A DNA stretch of 64,000 nt, from contig NZ_FRBY01000001.1 in the NCBI RefSeq assembly GCF_900142735.1, positions 186,001 to 250,000 on the forward strand, in the 5' to 3' direction. The notes below the pieces were generated by a model. That model was not told the origin of the DNA, did no database searches, and was given only the letters and a program-made list of their open reading frames with translations. The position numbers and the translations under genes were made by a program. Shown in pieces: positions 54,736 through 62,537 of the stretch. Source of the stretch: Flavobacterium saccharophilum (GTDB lineage Bacteria > Bacteroidota > Bacteroidia > Flavobacteriales > Flavobacteriaceae). Positions within the stretch are counted from its first letter, which is position 1; each line of letters begins with the position of its first letter.

Positions 54736-55596
54736 ATGATACAATCTATGACAGGGTTTGGCAAAGCTTCTTTGCAATTGCCTACAAAAAAAATTACGGT
54801 CGAAGTAAAATCCTTAAATAGTAAAGGTTTAGATTTAAACGTAAGAATGCCGTCGCTGTACCGCGAAATGGAATTAGGTTTAAGGACTCAAATCTCTACG
54901 AAACTTGAAAGAGGAAAAATTGATTTCGGAATTTACATTGAAAGTACTTCTGAACAAACTTCGACGAAAGTAAATGTTCCTGTTGTAAAAAATTACATTG
55001 CACAACTTAGAGAAGTTTACCCTGATGCTGATGAAACGGAGTTAATGAAAATGGCTGTTCGTATGCCTGATACATTAAAAACGGAGCGTGAAGAAATCGA
55101 TGAAAACGATTGGGATCAGATTCAGGTTATCATTGAGGAAGCTCTTCAAAATATCTTAACTTTTAGAAAAGACGAAGGTGAATCTCTTGAAAAAGAATTT
55201 AATCTTAGAATTGGGAATATCCGTCAATACATGAACGACGCTTTGGCACTTGATCCGGAAAGAGTTCAGGCGATAAAAGATCGTTTGCAAACTGCTATTT
55301 CTGAATTGAAAGTGAACGTAGATGAAAATCGTTTCGAACAGGAATTGATTTACTACTTAGAGAAACTGGATATTACAGAAGAAAAAGTACGTTTAACCAA
55401 TCACTTAGACTATTTCTTAGAAACGATTAAAGGAACTGAAGCTAATGGCCGTAAATTAGGTTTTATTACTCAGGAAATGGGTCGTGAAATCAATACGATG
55501 GGTTCAAAATCGAATCATGCTCAAATGCAGAAGCTGGTAGTGATGATGAAAGATGAATTGGAGAAGATTAAGGAACAGGTACTGAACGTACTTTAA
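54736..55596 (+). CDS. YicC/YloC family endoribonuclease
   Basis: The 286-residue protein begins with the family hallmark MIQSMTGFGKA and ends with the DUF1732 part (GRKLGFITQEMGREINTMGSKSN). YicC proteins cut RNA and influence small RNA levels in E. coli. It leads the common yicC-gmk-nadD order of flavobacteria. Confidence 0.93.
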   Translation: MIQSMTGFGKASLQLPTKKITVEVKSLNSKGLDLNVRMPSLYREMELGLRTQISTKLERGKIDFGIYIESTSEQTSTKVNVPVVKNYIAQLREVYPDADETELMKMAVRMPDTLKTEREEIDENDWDQIQVIIEEALQNILTFRKDEGESLEKEFNLRIGNIRQYMNDALALDPERVQAIKDRLQTAISELKVNVDENRFEQELIYYLEKLDITEEKVRLTNHLDYFLETIKGTEANGRKLGFITQEMGREINTMGSKSNHAQMQKLVVMMKDELEKIKEQVLNVL

Positions 55597-55603
55597 AAAG
55601 CCG

Positions 55604-55683
55604 TAAGCTTTAAGCTATAAGCTTTAAGCAAAAAAACATAAAGTAATAAAGCTTAAAGCATACTGCCTAAAGCCTAAAGCATA
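55604..55683. repeat. Heptamer-phased hairpin between yicC and gmk
   Basis: Four exact 7-bp TAAGCTT-type words (55604-55631) face five AAGCCTA-type words (55649-55683) in exact 7-bp steps. The array starts 7 nt after the yicC stop and ends 5 nt before the gmk ATG. Confidence 0.88.
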
Positions 55684-55688
55684 CCATA

Positions 55689-56261
55689 ATGAACAAAGGA
55701 AAATTAATTGTTTTCTCGGCACCGTCCGGATCTGGAAAAACAACTATAGTAAGACATTTACTTGGGAAAGAAGATTTAAACTTAGAATTTTCGATCTCAG
55801 CGGCTTCACGCGACCCACGCGGAGAAGAAGAACACGGAAAAGATTATTATTTTATTTCGTTGGAACAATTCAAAAAACACATTAAAGCCGAAGATTTCCT
55901 GGAATGGGAAGAAGTGTACCGCGATAACTTTTACGGTACTTTAAAAGCGGAAATTGAAAGAATCTGGGCTTTAGGAAAAAATGTGATCTTTGATATTGAT
56001 GTTGCTGGCGGATTGCGTATTAAACATAAATTCCCTGAACAAACGTTAGCCGTTTTCGTAAAACCACCAAGTGTAGATGAACTAAAACGCCGCTTAAAAC
56101 AACGTTCTACTGAAAGCGATGATAAAATCAACATGCGAATCGCAAAAGCTTCTGTAGAATTGGCTACTGCTCCACAATTTGATACGATTATCAAAAACTA
56201 CGATTTAGATACTGCCAAAGAAGAAGCTTATCAATTGGTAAAAGACTTTGTCTCTAAGTAA
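55689..56261 (+). CDS. gmk: Guanylate kinase
   Basis: The 190-residue protein has P-loop SAPSGSGKTT, the GMP-binding SRDPRGEEEHGKDYYF and VIFDIDVAGG, where most guanylate kinases have the last Gly after Q (DIDVQG). It phosphorylates GMP to GDP. Its stop is followed directly by a TTAGT word array. Confidence 0.95.
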   Translation: MNKGKLIVFSAPSGSGKTTIVRHLLGKEDLNLEFSISAASRDPRGEEEHGKDYYFISLEQFKKHIKAEDFLEWEEVYRDNFYGTLKAEIERIWALGKNVIFDIDVAGGLRIKHKFPEQTLAVFVKPPSVDELKRRLKQRSTESDDKINMRIAKASVELATAPQFDTIIKNYDLDTAKEEAYQLVKDFVSK

Positions 56262-56290
56262 TTAGTCATTTAGTTGTTAGTCCTTAGTCT
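56262..56290. repeat. TTAGT word array left of the four-helix-bundle gene
   Basis: TTAG occurs at 56262, 56270, 56277 and 56284 (steps 8, 7, 7), starting at the first base after the gmk stop. It is inverted relative to the array at 56678-56705. Confidence 0.8.
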
Positions 56291-56317
56291 GGGAAGAATT
56301 TAAATTATAAGATTTAC

Positions 56318-56683
56318 ATGAGTGTTATTAAATCGTACAAAGAATTATTTATTTGGCAAAAAGGAATAAAAATAGTTTTTCTGGTTTACAAACTCACAAA
56401 GAGTTTTCCTAAAGAAGAAATATACGCCTTAACAAGTCAATTAAAAAGGGCAAGCGTATCCATTCCTTCAAATATTGCAGAAGGTTTTGGACGCCAAACC
56501 GATAAATCATTTAACCATTTTTTGAATATTTCCAGAGGTTCTCTGAATGAAATAGAAACACAATTAATTATTGCAAAAGAATTAGAATTTATTTCTGACA
56601 ATAATCTATTTAATGAGATTATGTTTTTGATCGAAGAAGAAAGCAAAATGATAGGTGCTTTTGCTAAAAATCTCAAAGACTAA
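56318..56683 (+). CDS. Four-helix-bundle protein (23S rRNA IVS/S23 family)
   Basis: The 121-residue helical protein has the family core KRASVSIPSNIAEGFGR. Relatives are encoded in 23S rRNA intervening sequences or next to diversity-generating retroelements (Avd), and freestanding copies are common in Bacteroidota. Here it sits alone between gmk and nadD, which are otherwise neighbours. Inverted TTAGT/ACTAAG word arrays flank it and the right one overlaps its stop codon, as if gene and arrays arrived together. Confidence 0.9.
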   Translation: MSVIKSYKELFIWQKGIKIVFLVYKLTKSFPKEEIYALTSQLKRASVSIPSNIAEGFGRQTDKSFNHFLNISRGSLNEIETQLIIAKELEFISDNNLFNEIMFLIEEESKMIGAFAKNLKD

Positions 56684-56705
56684 GAACTAAGGACTAAGAA
56701 CTAAG
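56678..56705. repeat. ACTAAG heptamer array at the end of the four-helix-bundle gene
   Basis: Four exact 7-bp words, GACTAAG and AACTAAG alternating. The first contains the stop codon TAA at 56681. Confidence 0.9.
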
Positions 56706-56715
56706 TACTCTAAAA

Positions 56716-57297
56716 ATGAAAATAGGCCTTTATTTCGGAACGTATAATCCCATTCATGTTGGTCATTTGATTATTGCCAATCACATGGCTGAGTTTGCCG
56801 ATTTAGATCAGGTTTGGATGGTGGTTACGCCTCATAATCCGTTAAAAAAGAAAGCGACTTTATTAGACGATCATCAAAGGCTTGAAATGGTTTTTCTGGC
56901 AACAGAAGATTATCCGAAAATAAAACCGTCTGATATCGAGTTTAAATTACCTCAGCCGAATTACACAGTGAACACTCTCGTTCATTTGCAGGAGAAATAT
57001 CCAAATAATGAATTCTCCCTGATTATGGGGGAAGACAATTTGAAAACGCTTCACAAGTGGAAAAACTACGAAGTGATTTTAGATCATTACGAAATCTATG
57101 TTTATCCTCGTATTTCTGAAGAACCGGAAAATATTGAATTAAAATCGCATCCGAAGGTTCATATTATTGATGCACCTGTTGTGGAGATTTCTTCGACTTT
57201 TATTCGAAATAATATCAAGAAAGGGAAAAATATTCAGCCACTATTACCTCCAAAAGTTTGGGAATATATTGATCACAATAATTTTTATAAGAAATAA
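56716..57297 (+). CDS. nadD: Nicotinate-nucleotide adenylyltransferase
   Basis: The 193-residue nucleotidyltransferase has GTYNPIHVGHLIIA (T/HxGH) near the N-terminus and ISSTFIRNNI near the C-terminus. It makes deamido-NAD from nicotinate mononucleotide. It starts 10 nt after the ACTAAG array. Confidence 0.94.
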   Translation: MKIGLYFGTYNPIHVGHLIIANHMAEFADLDQVWMVVTPHNPLKKKATLLDDHQRLEMVFLATEDYPKIKPSDIEFKLPQPNYTVNTLVHLQEKYPNNEFSLIMGEDNLKTLHKWKNYEVILDHYEIYVYPRISEEPENIELKSHPKVHIIDAPVVEISSTFIRNNIKKGKNIQPLLPPKVWEYIDHNNFYKK

Positions 57298-57308
57298 AAA
57301 AATGTTTG

Positions 57309-57394
57309 CCACAAATTCCACGAATTTCCACTAATTTTTTGATTGTAGATTTTAAAGTAATTCGCGAAAATTAGTGCAATTCGTGACTAAAAAT
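57309..57394. repeat. CACNAATT-word inverted repeat between nadD and the LysR gene
   Basis: CACAAATTCCACGAATTTCC (from 57310) faces AAAATTAGTGCAATTCGTGA (from 57367) as an imperfect inverted repeat between convergent genes. It lacks a clear T run. Confidence 0.65.
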
Positions 57395-57398
57395 ATAA

Positions 57399-58304
57399 CT
57401 ACATCCTATTCCCAAAAAACAACTTTAATTCTTTAGAAATAGTATCAAAAAACGAGTTTAAGTTATTGTTCTTAGCACTCAACAAATACACATACTCCTC
57501 TGGAACGTGAAAACTATTCCACAACAGCTGCAATTTGTTTTCTTTGATATATTTTCTCGAATTACAATTCCAGGTGATGGCAATTCCGGTATTTCTGGAT
57601 AACATTTCCAACATCTCAGATTCTGATGGAATAATATAATTAGGCACTATTGCCGGTCGTTTTTTATTGAAGGCATGAAGCCAAAACAATTTTACATGTG
57701 GAATTCGGGCGTCGTGACTGTACCATTTTTGATCATTGAGCCACTGCTCTATTTCTGTAGCATTATCTGATTTTAATTTTTGGCGAAAATCGGTTGTATC
57801 TAAATTTGTTGATCCAACTACGACCAGTTTAATCTTTCCGATGATTTCATAGATCGTATCAAACGTGTCAAACTTTTTAGTTACTACCGCAAAATCAATT
57901 TTTTTAGCATCAACCAGAGAAAAAAGAACATCGTCTTCAGCGAAAGTAAAATCTATAAGATCAAATTTTGAAATTAAAGTACTTCCAAAACTATTAAACA
58001 AATCTTTTGAAACTCCAACTGAAATTAATCGCTTAGAATCTTCGGCTTTAGCCCTAAAACCGCTTTCAACATTTTCTAATCTGTCGAGTGCATCAATAAT
58101 TAAATTATTGAGTAACTTAGCGTATTCGGTTGCTTCAACCCCTTTTGACTTCCGATTGAATAATTTATAACCTACATGCGCTTCTAGCATTGATATCTGC
58201 TGACTTACTGCTGGTTGACTAATAAACAACTCTTTTGCAGCGACTGAAAAATTACCGTTTTTATAAACCGACTTAAAGGTTCTGTACCATTCCAGATTTA
58301 CCAT
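57399..58304 (-). CDS. LysR family transcriptional regulator
   Basis: From the ATG at 58304 there are 301 residues; the longer frame reaches into the divergent gene. The winged helix-turn-helix (FSVAAKELFISQPAVSQQISMLE) is followed by a substrate-binding domain. It is divergent from the DJ-1-family gene with an 85-bp gap, the usual arrangement for a regulator of its neighbour. A 14-bp palindrome ATAAATATATTTAT (58308-58321) lies next to the start. Confidence 0.92.
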   Translation of the reverse strand: MVNLEWYRTFKSVYKNGNFSVAAKELFISQPAVSQQISMLEAHVGYKLFNRKSKGVEATEYAKLLNNLIIDALDRLENVESGFRAKAEDSKRLISVGVSKDLFNSFGSTLISKFDLIDFTFAEDDVLFSLVDAKKIDFAVVTKKFDTFDTIYEIIGKIKLVVVGSTNLDTTDFRQKLKSDNATEIEQWLNDQKWYSHDARIPHVKLFWLHAFNKKRPAIVPNYIIPSESEMLEMLSRNTGIAITWNCNSRKYIKENKLQLLWNSFHVPEEYVYLLSAKNNNLNSFFDTISKELKLFFGNRM

Positions 58305-58307
58305 GAT

Positions 58308-58321
58308 ATAAATATATTTAT
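58308..58321. promoter_or_regulatory. Palindrome next to the LysR start, possible operator
   Basis: ATAAATATATTTAT is a perfect palindrome 3 bp upstream of the LysR ATG. It is AT-only, so chance is possible in this genome. Confidence 0.3.
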
Positions 58322-58389
58322 TACAAACATAGTTTATTTTATTTTTACTAATATCACTTAAGCCGTAAATTTGATGAAAATTTAAAACT

Positions 58390-59154
58390 ATGAAGAAAAT
58401 AGCATTACTCGCAATTATAGCATTCACTGCCAGCAGCATAACTGCAACGGCTCAAAAATCAAATAAAAAAGGTATGAAAAAAGTATTATTTGTTGTTACC
58501 AGTAACGATAAACTGGGTAACACTGGAGAAAAAACCGGATTTTGGTCAGAAGAATTTGCTGCACCTTATTATGAACTATTAGATCAGGGCGTCGAAATTA
58601 CGATAGCTTCTCCACTAGGAGGCCAGCCACCAATCGACCCAAAAAGTGCTGATCCGGCATCTGCAACAGAAGACACCAAACGTTTTGACGCAGATAAAAC
58701 ATTACAGGAAAAATTAAAAAACACGCACAAACTTTCTACTATTAATCAAAAGGATTATGATGCCGTTTTTTATCCTGGAGGTCACGGGCCGCTTTGGGAT
58801 TTAGTCGAAGATCAAAACTCGATTGATTTAATCGAATCATTTTATACTCATAACAAACCGGTTGCATTTGTTTGTCACGCACCAGCCGTTTTGAAAAACG
58901 TAAAAGTAAATGGGGAATATTTAGTAAAAGGTAAAAAAGTTACCGGTTTCACTAATGAAGAAGAGGAGGCTGTTGGTTTAACTAAGGTCGTTCCATTCTT
59001 ATTGGAAGATGCGCTTTCATCAAATGGAGGTAAATTCTCTAAAGGACCAAACTGGCAACCTTATGCTGTTGAAGACGGCCTTTTAATTACAGGACAAAAT
59101 CCGGCATCATCAAAATTAGTGGCTGGAAAATTATTGCAAAAATTGGGTAAATAA
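58390..59154 (+). CDS. Exported DJ-1/PfpI (Hsp31-like) family protein
   Basis: The 254-residue protein has a Sec signal peptide (AIIAFTASSITATAQ, cleaved near residue 22). The DJ-1/PfpI domain has catalytic Cys in AFVCHAPAVL with the nearby YPGGHGPLWDL, and Glu in FWSEEFAAPYYEL. This subgroup resembles Hsp31/glyoxalase III, which detoxifies methylglyoxal without glutathione. Export is unusual for the family. It is divergent from the LysR gene and upstream of a YqhD-like gene. Confidence 0.88.
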   Translation: MKKIALLAIIAFTASSITATAQKSNKKGMKKVLFVVTSNDKLGNTGEKTGFWSEEFAAPYYELLDQGVEITIASPLGGQPPIDPKSADPASATEDTKRFDADKTLQEKLKNTHKLSTINQKDYDAVFYPGGHGPLWDLVEDQNSIDLIESFYTHNKPVAFVCHAPAVLKNVKVNGEYLVKGKKVTGFTNEEEEAVGLTKVVPFLLEDALSSNGGKFSKGPNWQPYAVEDGLLITGQNPASSKLVAGKLLQKLGK

Positions 59155-59155
59155 G

Positions 59156-59320
59156 GGACTAAGGTTCTAAGTTACTAAGATGCTAAGGTTTTCCCGTTAG
59201 TAACTTAAAAACTAACCTCTTATTCATAACTAATAAAAATTTAAAATATAAAAAGGTTCTAAGATACTAAGTTGCTAAGGCAAAAAAACTTAGAACCTCA
59301 GAACCTTAGCACCTCAGAAC
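59156..59320. repeat. Octamer-phased CTAAG array with direct and inverted parts
   Basis: Exact 8-bp words (GGACTAAG, GTTCTAAG ...) run from 59156 to 59187. The block at 59163-59188 is repeated at 59255-59280 with two changes, and inverse words of CTTAGAAC type occupy 59289-59320. The array starts one base after the stop of the DJ-1-family gene. Confidence 0.9.
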
Positions 59321-59335
59321 CTTAAAAATAAAAAC

Positions 59336-60493
59336 ATGCTAAACTTCGAATTATATAATCCGACGAATTTAATCTTCGGAAAAGGACAAATTGAGAAACT
59401 TTCCACTTTAGTTCCACAAGGGGCTAAAATATTACTGGCTTATGGCGGTGGAAGTATTTTTAAAAATGGCATTCACGAACAGGTAATCAACAATCTAAAA
59501 GGTTTTGATATTGTGGAATTTGGCGGAATAGAACCAAATCCGCATTTCGAAACTTTAATGAAAGCCGTAGAAGTGATAAAAGCCAAAAAAATAGATTTTA
59601 TTCTCGCAGTTGGAGGCGGATCTGTAATTGACGGTGTAAAATTTATTTCGGCAGCCGTAAATTTTGACGGAAATCCGATTGACATTTTACAAAAACGAAT
59701 CTTGATCAAAGAAAATGCAGTACCATTTGGAACCGTATTGACTTTACCGGCAACAGGAAGCGAAATGAATTCCGGATCTGTGGTAACTATTGCCTCAACT
59801 CAGGAAAAACTAGCTTTTGGCGGTAGTGCCTTGTTTCCTAAATTCTCTATTTGTGATCCAACAGTTATTACTTCGTTACCAAAGAGACAATTACAAAATG
59901 GAGTTGTCGATGCGTACACACACGTAATGGAGCAATATTTAACCTATCCGCATGAAGGTTTTTTACAAGACAGAATTGCAGAAGGAATTTTGCAAACTTT
60001 AATTGAAGTTGGTCCTAAGGTTGTTGAGAACCCAGCTGATTATGCTTTGGCTTCAAACTTTATGTGGAGTTGTACGATGGCATTAAACGGATTAATTCAG
60101 AAAGGCGTACCACAAGATTGGGCAACCCATATGATTGGACACGAATTAACTGCTTTATACGGAATCGATCACGCAAGGACTTTGGCGATTATTGGCCCAA
60201 GTTTATACGAAGTGATGTTTGACACTAAAAAAGGAAAATTAGCGCAATACGGAAGAAGAATTTTCAACTTAACAGGTTCTGATCATGAAGTAGCTAAAGA
60301 AGCGATCAATAAAACGGTTGAATTTTTCCATACAATGGGCATGGACACTAAACTTTCGCAATACACTAACGATTATCAGGAAACAGCTGATTTTATTGTA
60401 AAACGTTTTGATGAAAGAAACTGGAAAGGTCTAGGCGAGAATCAATTGGTAACTCTAGATAAAGTAAAATCTATTGTTGAATTAAGCTACTAA
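59336..60493 (+). CDS. Iron-containing alcohol dehydrogenase (YqhD/BDH-like)
   Basis: The 385-residue protein has the NADPH-binding AVGGGSVIDGVKF and the metal site residues Asp and His in VVDAYTHVMEQYL, and two His in MIGHELTALYGIDHARTLAI. It resembles E. coli YqhD, which reduces short aldehydes including those from lipid peroxidation and methylglyoxal. It follows the exported DJ-1-family gene, with an octamer array between them. Confidence 0.92.
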   Translation: MLNFELYNPTNLIFGKGQIEKLSTLVPQGAKILLAYGGGSIFKNGIHEQVINNLKGFDIVEFGGIEPNPHFETLMKAVEVIKAKKIDFILAVGGGSVIDGVKFISAAVNFDGNPIDILQKRILIKENAVPFGTVLTLPATGSEMNSGSVVTIASTQEKLAFGGSALFPKFSICDPTVITSLPKRQLQNGVVDAYTHVMEQYLTYPHEGFLQDRIAEGILQTLIEVGPKVVENPADYALASNFMWSCTMALNGLIQKGVPQDWATHMIGHELTALYGIDHARTLAIIGPSLYEVMFDTKKGKLAQYGRRIFNLTGSDHEVAKEAINKTVEFFHTMGMDTKLSQYTNDYQETADFIVKRFDERNWKGLGENQLVTLDKVKSIVELSY

Positions 60494-60499
60494 AGAAAT

Positions 60500-60577
60500 A
60501 AATTCCAACATTTTAAATTCCAAATTCCAATACTCTTTGCTGTATCATTGGAATTTGGAATTTATTTTTTGGAATTT
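60500..60577. repeat. AATTCCA heptamer inverted repeat
   Basis: AAATTCC twice (60515-60528) pairs with GGAATTT twice (60550-60563) in a 17-bp perfect stem, 60515-60531 with 60547-60563. Outer words extend the stem with mismatches. Confidence 0.85.
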
Positions 60578-60608
60578 AAATTTCAGAAAATTGGAATTTG
60601 AGTTTAGC

Positions 60609-60646
60609 AAAAAAGGCGTTCTTAAAATATTTAGGAACGCCTTTTT
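60609..60646 (+). terminator. Intrinsic terminator of the alcohol dehydrogenase gene
   Basis: GGCGTTC (60615-60621) and GAACGCC (60635-60641) inside A and T runs. Confidence 0.85.
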
Positions 60647-60829
60647 AAAATACTAAAACAAAACTAACTAACTCATTTTTTGCTAAACTCATTAAATTCT
60701 AATTTATAACTACTTAAAACGTAATGATATCAACTTTATTGTATTAGTGATGAAAATATTTTTAATATTTTTTTTAATAAGTTGAAAACCCCAGCAATTA
60801 AAGGTCAATTATAAATTTCTTAAATGAGA

Positions 60830-60863
60830 TTTTGTGTTATTACTACTTTATTAAGTACTTTTG
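60830..60863 (+). promoter_or_regulatory. Bacteroidota-type promoter of gpsA
   Basis: TTTTG (60830-60834), 21-nt gap, TACTTTTG (60856-60863). The -7 element overlaps the TTG at 60861, so the true start is the ATG at 60882. Confidence 0.75.
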
Positions 60864-60881
60864 CTTCAAATTATTAAAATA

Positions 60882-61877
60882 ATGAGCGAAAATTTAAAAT
60901 TTGCAGTAATTGGAGGAGGTAGTTGGGCAACAGCAATTGCAAAAATGCTTTGCGTCAATCTTTCCGAAATTGCATGGTATATGCGTAATGACGCTGCAAT
61001 AGAGCACATTCAAAAATACAAACACAATCCTAACTATTTAAGTTCGGTAGAATTTGATACCAAAAAACTTAAATTGACCAACAATATCAACGAAGCAATT
61101 GAATATGCAGATTATGTAATTTTTGCAATTCCTTCTGCTTTTTTAGATGCGGAATTGAAAAACATGACCGTTTCTTTAGCTGATAAAATTATTTTCTCAG
61201 CGATCAAAGGAATTGTTCCTGAAACAAGTTTAATTGTTGGAGAACATTTCCATATTCAATACGATATTCCATATTACAATATTGGCGTTATTACAGGTCC
61301 TTGTCATGCTGAAGAAGTAGCTTTAGAAAGACTTTCTTATTTGACCATCGCCTGCGGTGATCCGGACAAGGCTTCTATCGTTGCAAAATCGCTTTCAGGA
61401 AATTATATTAAAGCAAAAATTTCTGATGATATTATTGGAACGGAGTACGCAGCAATGCTTAAAAACATTTATGCAATCGCTGCCGGAATCGCGCATGGTT
61501 TAGGTTATGGAGATAATTTCCAATCGGTTATGATGAGCAACGGAATCCGTGAGATGAAAAAATTCATCAGAAAGGTTCACAAAATGAAACGTAACATCAA
61601 TGATTCGGCTTATTTGGGCGATTTATTGGTTACAGGATACTCGGTCTTTTCAAGAAACAGAATGTTCGGAAACATGATCGGTAAAGGTTACACCGTAAAA
61701 AGTGCCATGATGGAAATGAGCATGGTTGCAGAAGGTTATTACGCCACCAAAAGTGCTTATAAACTAAATCAGGGTTACGGTGCCAAAACACCTATTATTG
61801 ATGCTGTTTATGCTGTTTTATACGAAGGAAAGGATGCTAAGACTGTGTTTAAGAAATTGACGGAGTCTTTGGATTAG
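60882..61877 (+). CDS. gpsA: Glycerol-3-phosphate dehydrogenase [NAD(P)+]
   Basis: From ATG 60882 there are 331 residues beginning MSENLKFAVIGGGSWATAIAK, with the nucleotide-binding GGGSWATA, catalytic-type AMLKNIYAIAAGIAHGLGYGDN and a C-terminal helical domain. It makes sn-glycerol-3-phosphate for phospholipids. A heptamer array follows its stop. Confidence 0.95.
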   Translation: MSENLKFAVIGGGSWATAIAKMLCVNLSEIAWYMRNDAAIEHIQKYKHNPNYLSSVEFDTKKLKLTNNINEAIEYADYVIFAIPSAFLDAELKNMTVSLADKIIFSAIKGIVPETSLIVGEHFHIQYDIPYYNIGVITGPCHAEEVALERLSYLTIACGDPDKASIVAKSLSGNYIKAKISDDIIGTEYAAMLKNIYAIAAGIAHGLGYGDNFQSVMMSNGIREMKKFIRKVHKMKRNINDSAYLGDLLVTGYSVFSRNRMFGNMIGKGYTVKSAMMEMSMVAEGYYATKSAYKLNQGYGAKTPIIDAVYAVLYEGKDAKTVFKKLTESLD

Positions 61878-61887
61878 TTTTTTTCTT

Positions 61888-62035
61888 AGAAGAAAGAAGC
61901 AAGAGACAAGAGAATAGATTTTCTACTGCACGAACATAAAAAAAAAGAGTCAAGACTAATTCAATTTCGTCCTGACTCTTTTTTTTATTCTAAAGTCTAT
62001 CTCTTGCCTCTTGCTTCTTACCTCTAGCTTCTTAT
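61888..62035. repeat. Heptamer inverted repeat enclosing a terminator
   Basis: Exact 7-bp AGAAGCA-type words at 61888-61915 face CTCTTGC-type words at 62001-62035. The two arms pair over about 25 bp and enclose the terminator at 61941-61984. The right arm overlaps the stop codon (62032-62034) of the minus-strand gene. Confidence 0.88.
61941..61984. terminator. Bidirectional terminator between gpsA and the unknown gene
   Basis: AAAAAAGAGTCA (61941-61952) pairs with TGACTCTTTTTT (61973-61984), with T runs on both strands. Confidence 0.88.
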
Positions 62036-62439
62036 TTCACCATAACCCCCTCAACAAACAAAATCGGTACCTCTTCAGTATCATTTTCGTTGATAAGGTT
62101 TGATTTGAAGATGAATTTCTTGTCGTACAAAGTGTTTCCGATGAAGAAAGTCACCATGAATTCGTTATTTAAAACCAAAAGGCTTTTTTCTATCATTTCG
62201 ATTTTAACGACAGAAACAGCTGGAACCTCAACAAAGGCGTGACGTAAAACAGAGGTTTTTTTCATTTCGCCATCTATTGTTCCAAATGCTTTTGAAACAA
62301 CCATAACGCTGTCTAAATTAAAATCACTATCATTGACCAGATAAGCGTACCACACTTTTTCCATAAAATCGTCACTCCATTCCTGAACAGCGGCAAGGAA
62401 TACGTTTTCTACTTCTGGGATTGTTATATCTTTTTTCAT
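62032..62439 (-). CDS. Conserved-looking protein of unknown function
   Basis: From the ATG at 62439 there are 135 residues, starting MKKDITIPEVENVFLAAVQEWSDDF. It is soluble-looking, rich in alternating hydrophobic beta segments, with no motif I recognise. It lies downstream of pheS on the same strand, separated from it by a heptamer hairpin. The stop lies in a heptamer word. Confidence 0.75.
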   Translation of the reverse strand: MKKDITIPEVENVFLAAVQEWSDDFMEKVWYAYLVNDSDFNLDSVMVVSKAFGTIDGEMKKTSVLRHAFVEVPAVSVVKIEMIEKSLLVLNNEFMVTFFIGNTLYDKKFIFKSNLINENDTEEVPILFVEGVMVK

Positions 62440-62462
62440 ATTAGTCAAAATTTTAAAAATCA

Positions 62463-62535
62463 AAAGTCATAAAGCCGAAAGTCTAAAGCCATTATGTTGA
62501 GACTTTAGACTTTCGACTTTATGACCTTACGACTA
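62463..62535. repeat. Heptamer hairpin between pheS and the unknown gene
   Basis: Words of AAAGTCA/TAAAGCC type at 62463-62490 pair with GACTTTA-type words at 62501-62528; 25 of 28 positions match around a 10-nt loop. The array ends 2 nt from the pheS stop. No T run follows either arm. Confidence 0.92.
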
Positions 62536-62537
62536 AA

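Larger units (their letters stand above)
60494..60881. other. 388-bp spacer upstream of gpsA
   Basis: It holds an AATTCCA-word inverted repeat (60500-60577), the terminator of the dehydrogenase gene (60609-60646) and the gpsA promoter (60830-60863). Nothing is recognised between 60650 and 60825. Confidence 0.65.

Noticed and set aside
57399..58439. Longer LysR reading frame starting at 58439
   Set aside because: The extra 45 residues lie in the divergent gene and its promoter; LysR proteins begin just before the DNA-binding helix, at 58304.
59156..59320. Possible CRISPR array
   Set aside because: The repeats are 8 bp in tandem with no unique spacers, and no cas gene is nearby.
60861..60881. 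TTG start of gpsA
   Set aside because: It falls in the -7 promoter element; the ATG at 60882 fits the family.
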